From NCBI RefSeq assembly GCF_032341175.1, contig NZ_CP135435.1:2046001-2110000 (forward strand): a stretch of DNA of 64,000 bases. The letters run 5' to 3'. The notes under the pieces were generated by a model that saw only the letters and a program-made list of their open reading frames with translations, did no database searches and was not told the origin of the DNA. This stretch comes from Bacillus sp. DTU_2020_1000418_1_SI_GHA_SEK_038 (lineage in GTDB: Bacteria; Bacillota; Bacilli; Bacillales; Cytobacillaceae). The position numbers and the translations under genes were made by a program. Shown in pieces: positions 8,006-21,264 of the stretch. How positions within the stretch are numbered: position 1 is the first letter of the stretch; every line of letters starts with the position of its first letter.

Positions 8006-8522
8006 CAAAACTAAAAAACAGTAATGATTTTATTTTAATCAAATTACCGAATGATCAAAAGAATCCTGGAGAAGAAACCTATGTGATGTTCTTCAACTAA
8101 CTGGAACATTCAACAAGAAAAAGTAGTTAAGATCTTTAATAATTTGGCGCGATTCAAAAATATGAATTGCGCTCTATTGGCCTCTAAGGGTCATTTAATG
8201 GAGGAAGAATTTAAAGAGAAATTGAATACATATGGTATTGCTAGTGTGGTGTTTATGGAAGATTGTATTTAAACTCTCTCAGTTTTATAAGATTTTCTCC
8301 TCAATACTCGCTATGGGTGCAGGTTACTTAAATTTTTTTGAACTCCCATTATGGCGCTTCCTAACTATTTTCATACTCTGTGGTGCAGACTGATTTTGTC
8401 CTGCATGGCTGCCTAAAGGGCTGGGTAATGGAGGTATTTACCTACCCGAAGTAAATTAAGCGATTAATTTTTAATGGTTATACTAAGAATATATATGATT
8501 AAGATAAGTAAGGAGCGAGAAG
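8006..8522 (+). other. Decayed coding sequence, unassigned
   Basis: Several short stop-bounded frames look like former proteins. At 8141-8272 the frame reads NLARFKNMNCALLASKGHLM, then EEFKEKLNTYGIASVVFMED. At about 8292-8390 it reads KIFSSILAMGAGYLNFFELP and LWRFLTIFILCGAD, which is membrane-protein like. Neither has a start signal. I do not recognise the families. Confidence 0.4.
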
Positions 8523-8846
8523 ATGCCACGAAGGTCTGCACAGACAAATGAAGCGATGGATACGGAAAATATTATTCATTTGCCAAATAATGAACAAAAC
8601 AATGACGAAGTTGGTAACCTTTCTCGTATGTTAGCAGCAGTGTTGGACTATCTGTCAGATGAAGAAGTAGATGAGATAGATGTCCAATACATTTTGGAAA
8701 AGACGGAAGGTCTTCGAGAATGGTGGAATCTATATCGAGAAAGCAACAGGAAACTAATTGAGGAAGAAATTAGGGAATCTTTAGGTGAACTGTCTTTGGA
8801 AGAACTTCAAAGGATCCGTGAACAGATAAAAGAAAAACAGGATTGA
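8523..8846 (+). CDS. Conserved hypothetical protein
   Basis: 107 residues starting at ATG 8523, 6-7 bases after AAGGAGCGA. It is very acidic and entirely helical in appearance (LSRMLAAVLDYLSDEEVDEI, then ILEKTEGLREWWNLYRESNR), with a charged C-terminal coiled coil (EELQRIREQIKEKQD). There are no membrane segments. The codon use and ribosome binding site look genuine. I do not recognise the family; it stands alone. Confidence 0.65.
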   Translation: MPRRSAQTNEAMDTENIIHLPNNEQNNDEVGNLSRMLAAVLDYLSDEEVDEIDVQYILEKTEGLREWWNLYRESNRKLIEEEIRESLGELSLEELQRIREQIKEKQD

Positions 8847-9130
8847 ATGTACAGCGTTAAATGAACCTAATGGCAAACAATATTATTTGAAGGAATCATT
8901 ACAAAAAACATTTGCATTCTGCTTTAATTGGGATGCTTTATTCTTCTTTAGATAGCGGAGCAGGTTAGTGGTAGTTCAAACCTTCATGTAATTTTGTTAC
9001 ATATTAATTTTAAGTTTAATGTTTAAATCTTTATTTCCTTCAAGAATCTACTTTGGAAATAAAATGATTATGAATCCTTCTAAACAAAGTTTCGTGCAAG
9101 ACAATATTAAAAAAGGAGAGGGGTTACCTC

Positions 9131-9385
9131 ATGGAAAACGTTGAAGTAGGTGAAATATTTACAAATGACCAGGGCGAGGAAATTGAAGTGCTGGCGGTGG
9201 TAAATATGGAAGGGACAGATTACGTTGCACTCGGATTTGTGGAGGATCTTCAAGAAGAAATCGAGGAAGACATTGATATTTTCTTTTTAAAAGTCAACCA
9301 GGATGGAAATTTCATAGCCATTGAAAGCAATGAGGAATTCGACAGAGTTTCTTCAGCCTTTGATGAAATAATGCAAGAAGACTAA
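9131..9385 (+). CDS. DUF1292 family protein (YrzB-like)
   Basis: 84 acidic residues in a small beta-rich fold: FTNDQGEEIEVLAVVNMEGT, DYVALGF, IDIFFLKVNQDGNF. The pattern of a regulatory-looking beta domain followed by an acidic linker and FFLKV matches DUF1292 (YrzB in B. subtilis). AAGGAGAGGGG precedes the start and a terminator follows 18 bases after the stop. In other Firmicutes a paralogue sits with the Holliday-junction resolvase gene; here it is separate. Confidence 0.75.
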   Translation: MENVEVGEIFTNDQGEEIEVLAVVNMEGTDYVALGFVEDLQEEIEEDIDIFFLKVNQDGNFIAIESNEEFDRVSSAFDEIMQED

Positions 9386-9403
9386 TACTTTACAGGACAA
9401 ATG

Positions 9404-9429
9404 AAAACCTTGCTAATGCAAGGTTTTTT
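9404..9429 (+). terminator. Rho-independent terminator
   Basis: AAAACCTTGC-TAAT-GCAAGGTTTTTT just after the DUF1292 gene. Confidence 0.9.
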
Positions 9430-9840
9430 GTTATCGTGCACCATTCTTTCTTGACAGGTCTAGATTTTTTAAAAAAACATATTTACAGGGAGCTGGATAC
9501 TAATACTAAGGTTTAGATGATAAAATTTTGAAGGTTTCTGATTAAACTATTGGGGAGTTTAGTGAAAGAAGGAATAGTTTGCTTGTGGTTAAAATGAAGA
9601 AAAAGTTTAAGTATTACGAGTAGTAATAGTAACTTCTTTATGAACTGAACTTACTCAATTAGTAAAAATCTATAAAAATGCAAGTTTGTAAGGTATTTTT
9701 GATTAAAAAATAAAAAATAAAAATTCTTCTTTTGTGTTTACTTTTATTTCAATAGGTAGTAATATAGTAATTCTCCGATTAAGAATTAATTTATACAATA
9801 TTATCTGGAGATATTTTTTATAAAAAAAGTAAAACAGAAG
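9430..9840. other. Intergenic DNA upstream of the rRNA operon
   Basis: AT-rich, with no coding frame. It contains the second copy of an 18-bp repeat (9556-9573, exact match to 6407-6424). The A/T tracts just before 9841 could act as an UP element for the rRNA promoters. Confidence 0.5.
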
Positions 9841-9869
9841 TTGACTTCTGTGAAAATGGGTGGTATAGT
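9841..9869 (+). promoter_or_regulatory. rRNA promoter P1
   Basis: -35 TTGACT (9841-9846), 17-base spacer, -10 TATAGT (9864-9869). It is preceded by an A/T-rich tract. The -35 is embedded in AGAAGTTGACTTCT, a short inverted repeat shared with P2. Confidence 0.85.
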
Positions 9870-9938
9870 AATAACGAAGCGTTGGTTGGCAATCATGAAC
9901 AACTTAAATCGCTTTGAAAAACTTTTTAAAAATAGAAG

Positions 9939-9967
9939 TTGACTTCTGCGAAGTTAACTGATATAAT
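9939..9967 (+). promoter_or_regulatory. rRNA promoter P2
   Basis: -35 TTGACT (9939-9944), 17-base spacer, perfect -10 TATAAT (9962-9967), about 110 bases before the mature 16S 5' end. Same AGAAGTTGACTTCT context as P1. Confidence 0.9.
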
Positions 9968-9997
9968 AAGTTTTGTAGCAAGTTAGTTCTTTGAAAA

Positions 9998-10017
9998 CTA
10001 AACAAAGCAAAAACGTC
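9998..10017 (+). other. 16S processing stem, 5' strand
   Basis: CTAAACAAAGCAAAAACGTC pairs with 11665-11685 beyond the 3' end of 16S (one bulged base). This forms the long helix cut by RNase III during pre-16S processing. Confidence 0.85.
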
Positions 10018-10075
10018 AACGTTTAACTTTTAGTCTTTTTTTAAAAAAGACATTTATGAGCTAATCAACTCACAA

Positions 10076-14993
<4,918 letters not shown>

Positions 14994-15072
14994 ACATTGA
15001 AGCGTGATACAAAGTGAATATGAATTGGCCAATATCTAGTTTTGAAGGTACAAACCTTCAACAATTAAAAAG

Positions 15073-15190
<118 letters not shown>

Positions 15191-15199
15191 AATGAATAG

Positions 15200-15224
15200 G
15201 CATCCATTAGGGGTGCTTTTTTTT
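15200..15224 (+). terminator. rRNA operon terminator
   Basis: GCATCC-ATTAG-GGGTGC is followed by eight Ts, directly after 5S. Confidence 0.9.
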
Positions 15225-15244
15225 ATATATTATTTTCGCAGAAG

Positions 15245-15273
15245 TTTACTTCTTGTTTTATTGCGGTTATAAT
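15245..15273 (+). promoter_or_regulatory. rRNA-like promoter before the recombinase
   Basis: -35 TTTACT, 17-base spacer, -10 TATAAT. The -35 sits in CAGAAGTTTACTTCTTG, nearly the same context as rRNA P1/P2 (CAGAAGTTGACTTCTG). It lies 30 bases before the recombinase start. Confidence 0.8.
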
Positions 15274-15303
15274 AAAAGTATTATTAGCTAGGAGGGACAT
15301 AAG

Positions 15304-16158
15304 TTGACAAATTATTCTGGAGAGGTTATTCCGCTGATTCTTGATTTTTGTAAATGGCTAGTCGAGCAAAATAAATCCGCTAATACAGTTAAAACATACG
15401 GCCGAGAACTTGAAAGGTTTCAAGAATGGCTTCAAAAGAACGATTCTGATTTAAACCATTTGCGTAAGAGTGATATTAAATATTATATTACTCACTTAGA
15501 ACAGCAGCAAAAAAGCCTAGCAACAATTGATAAAATAGTTGGTGTCATACGTACTTTTGCGAAGTACCTGCAGCAACCTGAACTTACTTTTGGTATTGAA
15601 CTAAAACCTGTAGTAAGAAATGAAGAATTTGAAACATTATCTGATGCACAGTATCAAGTTTTGATAGAAAAGGTATATCGTAATAGTGATCTGCGAGATC
15701 GGGCTATCGTCTATATCCTGTTGCACACTGGAATTCGTGTTTCAGAATTATGTAATTTAAACTGGGAGCATGTCAACTTTGAAAAAAATGAGATAACTAT
15801 TGAAAAAGAAGAAGAAAGACGTGCCATTCCTCTATCTAAGGATGCAAGAGAGCATTTAAATGAGTATTTTAGGGTCCATCCATTAAAGCAACAGGCGATT
15901 TTCATCTCGAAAACAGGTAACCGATTAACAGAAAGAACCATCCAATACATGCTTAAAAATTATGATGTAACCCCAAATCAATTAAGACATACTTTCTGCC
16001 AACGGCTCGTTGATTCTAATGTCGATCTTGAAGTTGTTTCAAAACTTGCTGGCATTAAGGATTTAAATCTTATCAAAAGATATGTTAAAAGCCCCGAGGT
16101 AAACAGAGGATTAGAGGAAGTCATTAATAATGCTTTTATTAATAACACGCTAGGATAG
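15304..16158 (+). CDS. Tyrosine recombinase with atypical active site
   Basis: 284 residues; TTG start with AGGAGGGA 6 bases upstream. The N-terminal SAM-like core-binding domain (residues 8-90, e.g. NKSANTVKTYGRELERFQEW) and C-terminal catalytic domain (110-275) are complete. The first catalytic Arg is in HTGIRVSEL (Arg145) and the nucleophile is Tyr260 in IKRYVKS. The HxxR box reads NQLRH (Asn225 replaces His, Arg228 kept), and the LGH box reads AGI (Ile251 replaces His/Trp). Activity is therefore uncertain. It starts 114 bases after 5S and has its own strong promoter. It is related to phage/transposon integrases rather than XerC/XerD. Confidence 0.85.
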   Translation: MTNYSGEVIPLILDFCKWLVEQNKSANTVKTYGRELERFQEWLQKNDSDLNHLRKSDIKYYITHLEQQQKSLATIDKIVGVIRTFAKYLQQPELTFGIELKPVVRNEEFETLSDAQYQVLIEKVYRNSDLRDRAIVYILLHTGIRVSELCNLNWEHVNFEKNEITIEKEEERRAIPLSKDAREHLNEYFRVHPLKQQAIFISKTGNRLTERTIQYMLKNYDVTPNQLRHTFCQRLVDSNVDLEVVSKLAGIKDLNLIKRYVKSPEVNRGLEEVINNAFINNTLG

Positions 16159-16323
16159 GTTGTTAACGTAAGGGTGGTTTAAGGACATTTTTTATTACCC
16201 TTCCATTAATTTTAAATTCGACAGTTCATCCACGCGAAGGCGAAATGCTTATTTAAATAAAGAGATTATAAAAGTTTTTATTGGGGATTATACAGATTAA
16301 AATTAAATATGGAGTTGATTATT

Positions 16324-16527
16324 GTGAACGAGCGGAAATCAGCTAATGAGGTTGCCGAGGCAGAAATCAAAATCATTGAACAACTCGAAGATGGTAAGGT
16401 CAATGGCACAACAAAAGGAAGTACTGAGGAAACAACAGCAAACCTTGAATTGCAGGCAAAATTCAGCAACGAAGATGGTGAGCCTGAAATAGGTACATCC
16501 CCGGCAGCCATTGTAACACCTTCATAA
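16324..16527 (+). CDS. Small acidic protein, unknown
   Basis: 67 residues from GTG 16324, chosen because GGAG lies 10 bases upstream; an ATG at 16309 overlaps that site. Sequence NERKSANEVAEAEIKIIEQL, then a Gly/Thr/Glu-rich hydrophilic tail ending AAIVTPS. No domain recognised. A strong terminator follows 23 bases after the stop, which supports expression. Confidence 0.5.
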   Translation: MNERKSANEVAEAEIKIIEQLEDGKVNGTTKGSTEETTANLELQAKFSNEDGEPEIGTSPAAIVTPS

Positions 16528-16550
16528 GGAAGAAGTAAAAGATGATAGTG

Positions 16551-16575
16551 AAGTCGGCGAGCCGACTTCTTTTCT
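16551..16575 (+). terminator. Rho-independent terminator
   Basis: AAGTCGGC-GA-GCCGACTT is followed by a T-rich tract. The stem is perfect. Confidence 0.9.
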
Positions 16576-16872
16576 TATTGTGCGAATATTTTCAGTGAAT
16601 TGTAGAGTATTTCACTTCCCTCAGCGGTAAAAGAAGTATTGGAAATTTAAAATATTCCTATTAGGAGTGGTGGTTGTTCCATATTCGGGCCCGATTGCAG
16701 AAAATTATTGGATGAAAATGATAAAACTTTTTTATGGAAAAAGTATACTTTACAATGGTATGGGTAACTGGAAGGATGTTACTTATTGCAATATGTTTGG
16801 TTAATAACCGAGTTAAATGACTGAAACTAACCAGATAGGTAACTTAACCTAGAATAATAATGGAGTGATTTT

Positions 16873-17034
16873 ATGAGTAAAGCTAAAGGAAAAGGTGGAA
16901 CAGGGAGAGGAACAGACAAGAAGGGATGGAATCGTTGGCAAGCTAGTGCAAACAAAAAAAGGAGTGCAAAACCTTATATAAGTAAAGGTACAAAAAAAAC
17001 GGATGTTGAAAATGACCCCACGAGCAAAAGTTAA
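16873..17034 (+). CDS. DUF3934-like small basic protein
   Basis: 53 residues: MSKAKGKGGTGRGTDKKGWN, then RWQASANKKRSAKPY. This Lys/Gly-rich sequence with the GWNRWQASANK core matches a short Bacillus family I know as DUF3934. GGAGTG precedes the ATG and a terminator follows. Function unknown; the basic character suggests nucleic-acid or spore association, which is inference. Confidence 0.75.
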   Translation: MSKAKGKGGTGRGTDKKGWNRWQASANKKRSAKPYISKGTKKTDVENDPTSKS

Positions 17035-17096
17035 AGTACTTATCCGAAAAATATAGCGAATGCTGAATAAATACAATATTTAATTACCCAACGTGT

Positions 17097-17127
17097 GCGA
17101 GCTCCTTTAAAGGAGTTCGCTTTTTTC
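17097..17127 (+). terminator. Rho-independent terminator
   Basis: GCGAGCTCCTTT and AAAGGAGTTCGC form a long stem (one G-T pair) followed by TTTTTT. Confidence 0.9.
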
Positions 17128-17207
17128 CTTTTCTGCTGGGGCAGGTTAATTTTATATTTGTCACAATTTATTTTTTAAGGTTTTTCTTAAAAATGAACGG
17201 TTCTTTT

Positions 17208-17648
17208 TTAAATTGAAATCGCTCTTTTAAAAAGCCTCTTAAACTTCTCCCTATCTTCTGCTGTAAATGGTTTTGGCCCCTTTGTACGCTTACCACTTTT
17301 TCGAGCCATTGCACTTAAATAACGTGTTTGTAATAATTGGTCAATGTTTTCATTTGTATAACTAGACCCATTATGGTGAAGTACAGCACACCCCTTTGCT
17401 AAACCTAGTGAAGCAAGACCATAATCTTGCGTAACGATTAGATCTCCTTTTTCTGCTAACTTCATAATCCGATAATCAGCAGCATCTGCTCCAGAATCAA
17501 CATAGATGGTTTCCACTCCTGATGGTTGTTCCGCATTAGAAAAATGAGAAAAGCTTGTAACAAGGATAACGGGAATTTCAGCATTCGTACCTTCAGAGAT
17601 AATGATATCTTTCACCGGACAAGCATCTGCATCAACATAAATTTTCAT
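17208..17648 (-). CDS. yqxD: UPF0178/DUF188 protein YqxD (YaiI family)
   Basis: 146 residues with the family's opening [15 protein letters not shown] and the central block [38 protein letters not shown], all typical of the YaiI/YqxD family (PIN-like fold with conserved acidic residues). Length is normal. The C-terminus is basic ([12 protein letters not shown]). In B. subtilis yqxD precedes dnaG; here it is monocistronic and displaced among accessory DNA. A nuclease-like role is suggested by the fold only. Confidence 0.9.
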   Translation of the reverse strand: MKIYVDADACPVKDIIISEGTNAEIPVILVTSFSHFSNAEQPSGVETIYVDSGADAADYRIMKLAEKGDLIVTQDYGLASLGLAKGCAVLHHNGSSYTNENIDQLLQTRYLSAMARKSGKRTKGPKPFTAEDREKFKRLFKRAISI

Positions 17649-18189
17649 CTTTACCTCTCCCCGTAAGTAAGTTAGAGTTGATGATAATGGGAAATTTAGC
17701 CTTTGTCAAACCATAAAGAGGGTTTACCTAAAATCATTTAATAACAGTTGTTCTATTAAGGGGCTAGATTGCCGAATAAAAACTACCTAAAACTAATAAT
17801 TGATAATAATAAATTAATATCTATATGGTAATTTATCAGCCCATCATATGAGAATTCATCAGTGCTGCACTATTCTAATCCATTAGATAAAGATACCCAA
17901 AATTTAGCAGACTTTTATGTTAACCATTCACAAAGGATATGCTGGTCTTGATTAAGCAGGCGGTGGAGTGGTATCTACTGGAGAAGATATGTTGAAAATT
18001 ATGAAAGCGTTAGTATCCTATCAATTAGTGAAAAACATAATCCTTATCAGCTAAAGGATTGCGATTGCTCAATAAACGATAACCATTCTCTTGTTGAATT
18101 AAGTTCAGGTTTATGCAATAACAATAGAAGATTATTCTAGGACAATCTTGAATGAGTAGTATATATTTAAGCTTTTTTGGAGTTGCAAA
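17649..18189. other. Decayed intergenic region
   Basis: Stop-rich DNA between yqxD and a cupin relic. The only recognisable piece is the serine-hydrolase fragment at 17935-18054, listed separately. Confidence 0.5.
17935..18054 (+). pseudogene. Class C beta-lactamase-like (serine hydrolase) fragment
   Basis: The frame reads GYAGLD, stop, AGGGVVSTGEDMLKIMKALV, SYQLV. The AGGG-(I/V)-VST-x-EDM-x-K-F/I-MKAL block is characteristic of penicillin-binding-protein-like serine hydrolases. A TAA interrupts the segment at 17953 and the rest of the roughly 350-residue protein is missing. It is a small relic without start signals. Confidence 0.6.
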
Positions 18190-18497
18190 ATGGAGCTTTA
18201 TGTATTTAGCAAAGATAGTGGTAAGAGGATCTCAAAATTTAATGCAGATTTTGTTATGTAAAGTATTAATCAAACTGAAAAGACAATTCATGTAGGTTAC
18301 ATGTACTTAGAAGAAAACGGAATTATTGGCCTTCATAAAGCAGTAGTACCTCAATTTCAATTAATTTTAAATGAGGATGTTTATGTTCGAGGTAAAAAAG
18401 AGAATATATTAAAGTTCAATCAGGATATGCTGTTTTTTGGGAGAAAGATGAATGGCATGAAACCAATGATTACAGCCATTTAAATGTACCGACATAG
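18190..18497 (+). pseudogene. Cupin-domain protein, two lesions
   Basis: ATG 18190 begins MELYVFSKDSGKRISKFNAD, FVM. A TAA follows at 18259. The same frame then continues SINQTEKTIHVGYMYLEENG, IIGLHKAVVPQFQLILNEDV, YVRGKKENILKFNQ. Near 18420 the reading frame changes and GYAVFWEKDEWHETNDYSHL continues to a stop at 18495. This is a small single-domain cupin (metal-binding beta barrel; the His in GLHKA and WHE are the likely ligands). One nonsense codon and one frameshift show recent inactivation. Confidence 0.7.
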
Positions 18498-18635
18498 TAT
18501 TTACCACTAAATGATAAGTTTACCATAGAATGACACAATGTTTACCACTGCAAATCCTTCTAATCAGTCTTCTATACGTAGTAAACCTATACTGAGCAAT
18601 AAATATGATGATTATTAGGTGACTTTGTGAAACAA

Positions 18636-18659
18636 AGCTAACGGAGCAGGATTGTTGAA
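18636..18659 (+). repeat. Dispersed intergenic motif, copy b
   Basis: AGCTAACGGAGCAGGATTGT followed by TGAA. It differs at only 3 of 24 positions from 997-1020. Confidence 0.6.
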
Positions 18660-18721
18660 GAAGATATTCTTTTAACGTAAAGTTTAAAGTACAAAATTTC
18701 TATATATGGGGGATGGGTAAA

Positions 18722-19189
18722 ATGATAAAGGGGCTTTATGAAGCACATTTACCTGTGAAAAATTTAGAAGTTTCGATTGAATTTTACAGAAAATTAGGTT
18801 TAAAATTTGCTTGGCGTGATGAAGATACTGCATTCTTTTGGATAGAAGAAGGGAAAAGTTGGTTGGGATTGTGGGAAGGAAATGAATACCAAACTCCATA
18901 TCATCCTTCTTTAAGGCATATTGCTTTTCGTGTCACATATCAGAATTTAAAAGAATCATTAAAATGGCTTGAATCCATACAAGTTGAACCTGTTCCATTT
19001 GGAAGTAGAATTTCAATTGATCCTTTTGTAAGACCAAATCAAGGAAATGCTTCGGTTTACTTTGATGACCCAGATGGAAATAGTTTAGAATTGGTGTGTT
19101 ATGTTGACGTTCCCAATGAATTAAAACATATCACAGAAAAGTTTTCATTTGAGGATTGGGAGAATTTAGTTAATAGTAAATTAAAATAA
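18722..19189 (+). CDS. VOC family protein (glyoxalase/fosfomycin-resistance type)
   Basis: 155 residues from ATG 18722, chosen because GGGGGATGG lies 6-10 bases upstream; the ATG at 18713 overlaps it. Both VOC modules are present: YEAHLPVKNLEVSIEFYRKL with a possible metal His, a central RHIAFRV and the C-terminal YFDDPDGNSLELVCYVD with the metal Glu. Length and layout resemble single-domain glyoxalase-superfamily enzymes, including thiol transferases that detoxify antibiotics. The substrate is not evident. It stands alone upstream of the first IS110 copy. Confidence 0.85.
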   Translation: MIKGLYEAHLPVKNLEVSIEFYRKLGLKFAWRDEDTAFFWIEEGKSWLGLWEGNEYQTPYHPSLRHIAFRVTYQNLKESLKWLESIQVEPVPFGSRISIDPFVRPNQGNASVYFDDPDGNSLELVCYVDVPNELKHITEKFSFEDWENLVNSKLK

Positions 19190-19508
19190 TCAAGCACTCT
19201 TTTCCTCAAGATTGTGAAGAATTGTACTTAAAATATCGGGGGCGTTTCTTTAAAAAGGAATGCTCTTTTCGTATCCAATTAAAAGGAAGTAAATGTTATT
19301 ATTATATTAAAGATATTTGCTCTTCTATTATAGGTGGAGAAAGCTTTAAAACGATATATTTTACAATATTAAAAAAGGTAAACTTTGGAGGTACACCACT
19401 GCAATAAGACTTTTAACGAAATTAAGTTCTTGATATATCCCATCAAGGACATATTATGAAACAGTGCTTTAATAAAGGAGCATTCCTGTTAGAAGTATTT
19501 TCGGGGAC

Positions 19509-19538
19509 TTGAAAAAAAAAGAGCCCTCTTGGTATGAT
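19509..19538 (+). other. Conserved IS110 leader block
   Basis: TTGAAAAAAAAAGAGCCCTC followed by TTGGTATGAT. A closely similar block lies at the same position in the decayed relative at 30421-30450, although those two transposases differ. Conservation suggests a function in transposition or expression. Confidence 0.6.
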
Positions 19539-19600
19539 ACGGGGTGTCAAATCGTGTGGCGAATTGACCCCTAACTTAGTTAACCAAGGAGGACTCCAAA

Positions 19601-20878
19601 ATGGATTTTAAACAAAATCAGAAAATAAATCAAGTCACCGAAAAAACACTAGTTGTGGGAATCGACATTGCCAAGCGGACACACTTCGCTTGTTTTGTAG
19701 ATGACCGTGGACGAGTGCTCCAAAAATCATTCTCTGTTTCTCAATCTGGAGATGGATTCGAGCTTTTCTATCAACGTATTCTCGCTGCAATGAGAGAAAA
19801 CGGAAAAACAGAAGTCATTATCGGGATTGAACCGACTGGCCATTATTGGCTCAATATCGCCTATTTCCTTGAGGAACGGGGCATCCCCCTAGTCATGGTT
19901 AATCCTATGCATGTTAGACGGTCGAAAGAGTTGGATGATAATTTGCCAACGAAGCATGACCGCAAAGATGCACTTGTGATTGCTCGTCTTTTAAAAGACG
20001 GACGGTTCAGCTATCCCCGTATCTTGAAAGGTATGGAAGCTGAACTTCGCGTCGGGTCAACGTTAAGAAGCAAATTGACAGAAGAACTAGGGTCTGTAAA
20101 AAACATGATCATTCGCTGGTTAGATCGCTATTTTCCTGAATTCACTCAGGTTTTCCCATCATTCGGAAAAATGGCTATGGCCGTACTTGAATGTACTCCA
20201 TTTCCAAGTGATCTTCACCAGAAACAGCCTGAAGAAATTTTAGCGCTTTATCGGAAGGTCGATGGGTTAAAATCCCCTCAAAGACCGAAAGCAACGAGAA
20301 TCATTGAAGTCGCCGAGAGGTCTATTGGTGTAACTGAAGGACATAAGATGGCCCGTATTGAAATAGCCACACTTGTCCGCCGTTACCATCAGCTCGAAAA
20401 AGATATCGAAAGCATTTCTCAACACTTAGTTAATCTTGTAAAAACGACTGTAGAATATGAATGGTTATCAACGGTTCCAGGGCTTGGAGATACAACAATT
20501 GTCGATTTATTAGCTGAAATCGGAAGCTTTTCTCACTACGAAGATCCACGCCAACTAATCAAACTCGCGGGATTAACGTTACGTGAAAACTCCTCTGGCT
20601 TGCACAAAGGACAAAAGCGCATCTCCAAACGAGGCAGAAGAAAACTACGTGCCCTCCTGTTCCGAGTGATGATGCCGATGATTCTCCACAACGAAGCCTT
20701 TAAAAAGTTACACGAGTATTATACAAACCGTAAGGTTAATCCCTTACGCAAGAAGCAATCCATCGTAGTTCTATGCGGTAAGCTATTAAAAGTACTACAT
20801 GGGATAAGCACTAAGCACAAAGCGTTTGACGAACAGCGAATGATGAGGGATATTCCTAGTCTCGTAGAGGCTGCGTAA
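19601..20878 (+). CDS. IS110-family transposase, copy 1
   Basis: 425 residues. The N-terminal RuvC-like DEDD domain has Asp22 (VVGIDIAKRTH), Glu77 (IIGIEPTGHYW) and the pair Asp120/Asp123 (KHDRKDALVIARLL). The C-terminal Tnp_20 domain (about 283-400) has the catalytic-serine region LRENSSGLHKGQKRISKRGR. AGGAGG lies 7 bases before the ATG. The protein is identical to the second copy, and no frame damage is visible, so it is probably active. These recombinases use an element-encoded RNA to pick the target. Confidence 0.95.
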   Translation: MDFKQNQKINQVTEKTLVVGIDIAKRTHFACFVDDRGRVLQKSFSVSQSGDGFELFYQRILAAMRENGKTEVIIGIEPTGHYWLNIAYFLEERGIPLVMVNPMHVRRSKELDDNLPTKHDRKDALVIARLLKDGRFSYPRILKGMEAELRVGSTLRSKLTEELGSVKNMIIRWLDRYFPEFTQVFPSFGKMAMAVLECTPFPSDLHQKQPEEILALYRKVDGLKSPQRPKATRIIEVAERSIGVTEGHKMARIEIATLVRRYHQLEKDIESISQHLVNLVKTTVEYEWLSTVPGLGDTTIVDLLAEIGSFSHYEDPRQLIKLAGLTLRENSSGLHKGQKRISKRGRRKLRALLFRVMMPMILHNEAFKKLHEYYTNRKVNPLRKKQSIVVLCGKLLKVLHGISTKHKAFDEQRMMRDIPSLVEAA

Positions 20879-21255
20879 AGCTCTACGTCCCCTTATACCT
20901 AGACAAAAGGATGACACGGAGAAGCTGGCAATATTTTCACCATTCGACCGAGAGTCCCTAAAGGAGCTTCGCTAGCCTCTGCCTTATGACTAGACCGAAC
21001 GAAGGAATGTAGGCACACTGATGCCCAGAGACATGGGAGGGTACGTCATCATAAGCTACGCAGAGATCCATTGTGCATCTCATAATTTCCTATCACTACT
21101 TTCTATTATTATCCAGTAGTGACCGCGAAGCGTACCCATATGTTGGAATAGTTTCACATAATATAAAAATATTGTTAGGAATCGTGTCGAAAAATATTTT
21201 TTTGACACCTCAACAATGGGTTAAACCATTGATATATCAACATTTATAGAGGGAG
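20879..21255 (+). ncRNA. Candidate guide (bridge/seek) RNA region of IS110, copy 1
   Basis: 377 non-coding bases, identical in both copies, where IS1111-type elements encode their guide RNA. The region is GC-richer than its surroundings. It contains CCCTAAAGGAGCTTCG (20957-20972), which includes the AAAGGAGC string found at the left junction, and CATGGGAGGG (21033-21042), similar to GGGAG at the right junction. These could be the guide segments. The RNA boundaries and structure are not established from sequence. Confidence 0.55.
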
Positions 21256-21264
21256 TTGTATAAA

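Larger units (their letters stand above)
19474..21255 (+). mobile_element. IS110-family element, copy 1
   Basis: This 1782-bp unit is repeated base for base at 39565-41346 (constant offset of 20091). It holds 127 bases of 5' non-coding DNA, a 425-codon transposase, and 377 bases of 3' non-coding DNA, the layout of the IS1111 branch of IS110. There are no terminal inverted repeats or target duplications, as expected for IS110. GGAG occurs at both junctions: AAAGGAG at the left end and GGGAG at the right. Removing one would leave AATAAAGGAGTTGTATAAA before the ATG of the downstream gene, that is, an intact Shine-Dalgarno site. Confidence 0.9.

Noticed and set aside
19222..19407. 61-codon frame upstream of IS110 copy 1
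   Set aside because: No ribosome binding site, unusual composition, and it overlaps a dispersed-repeat fragment (TGTACTTAA).
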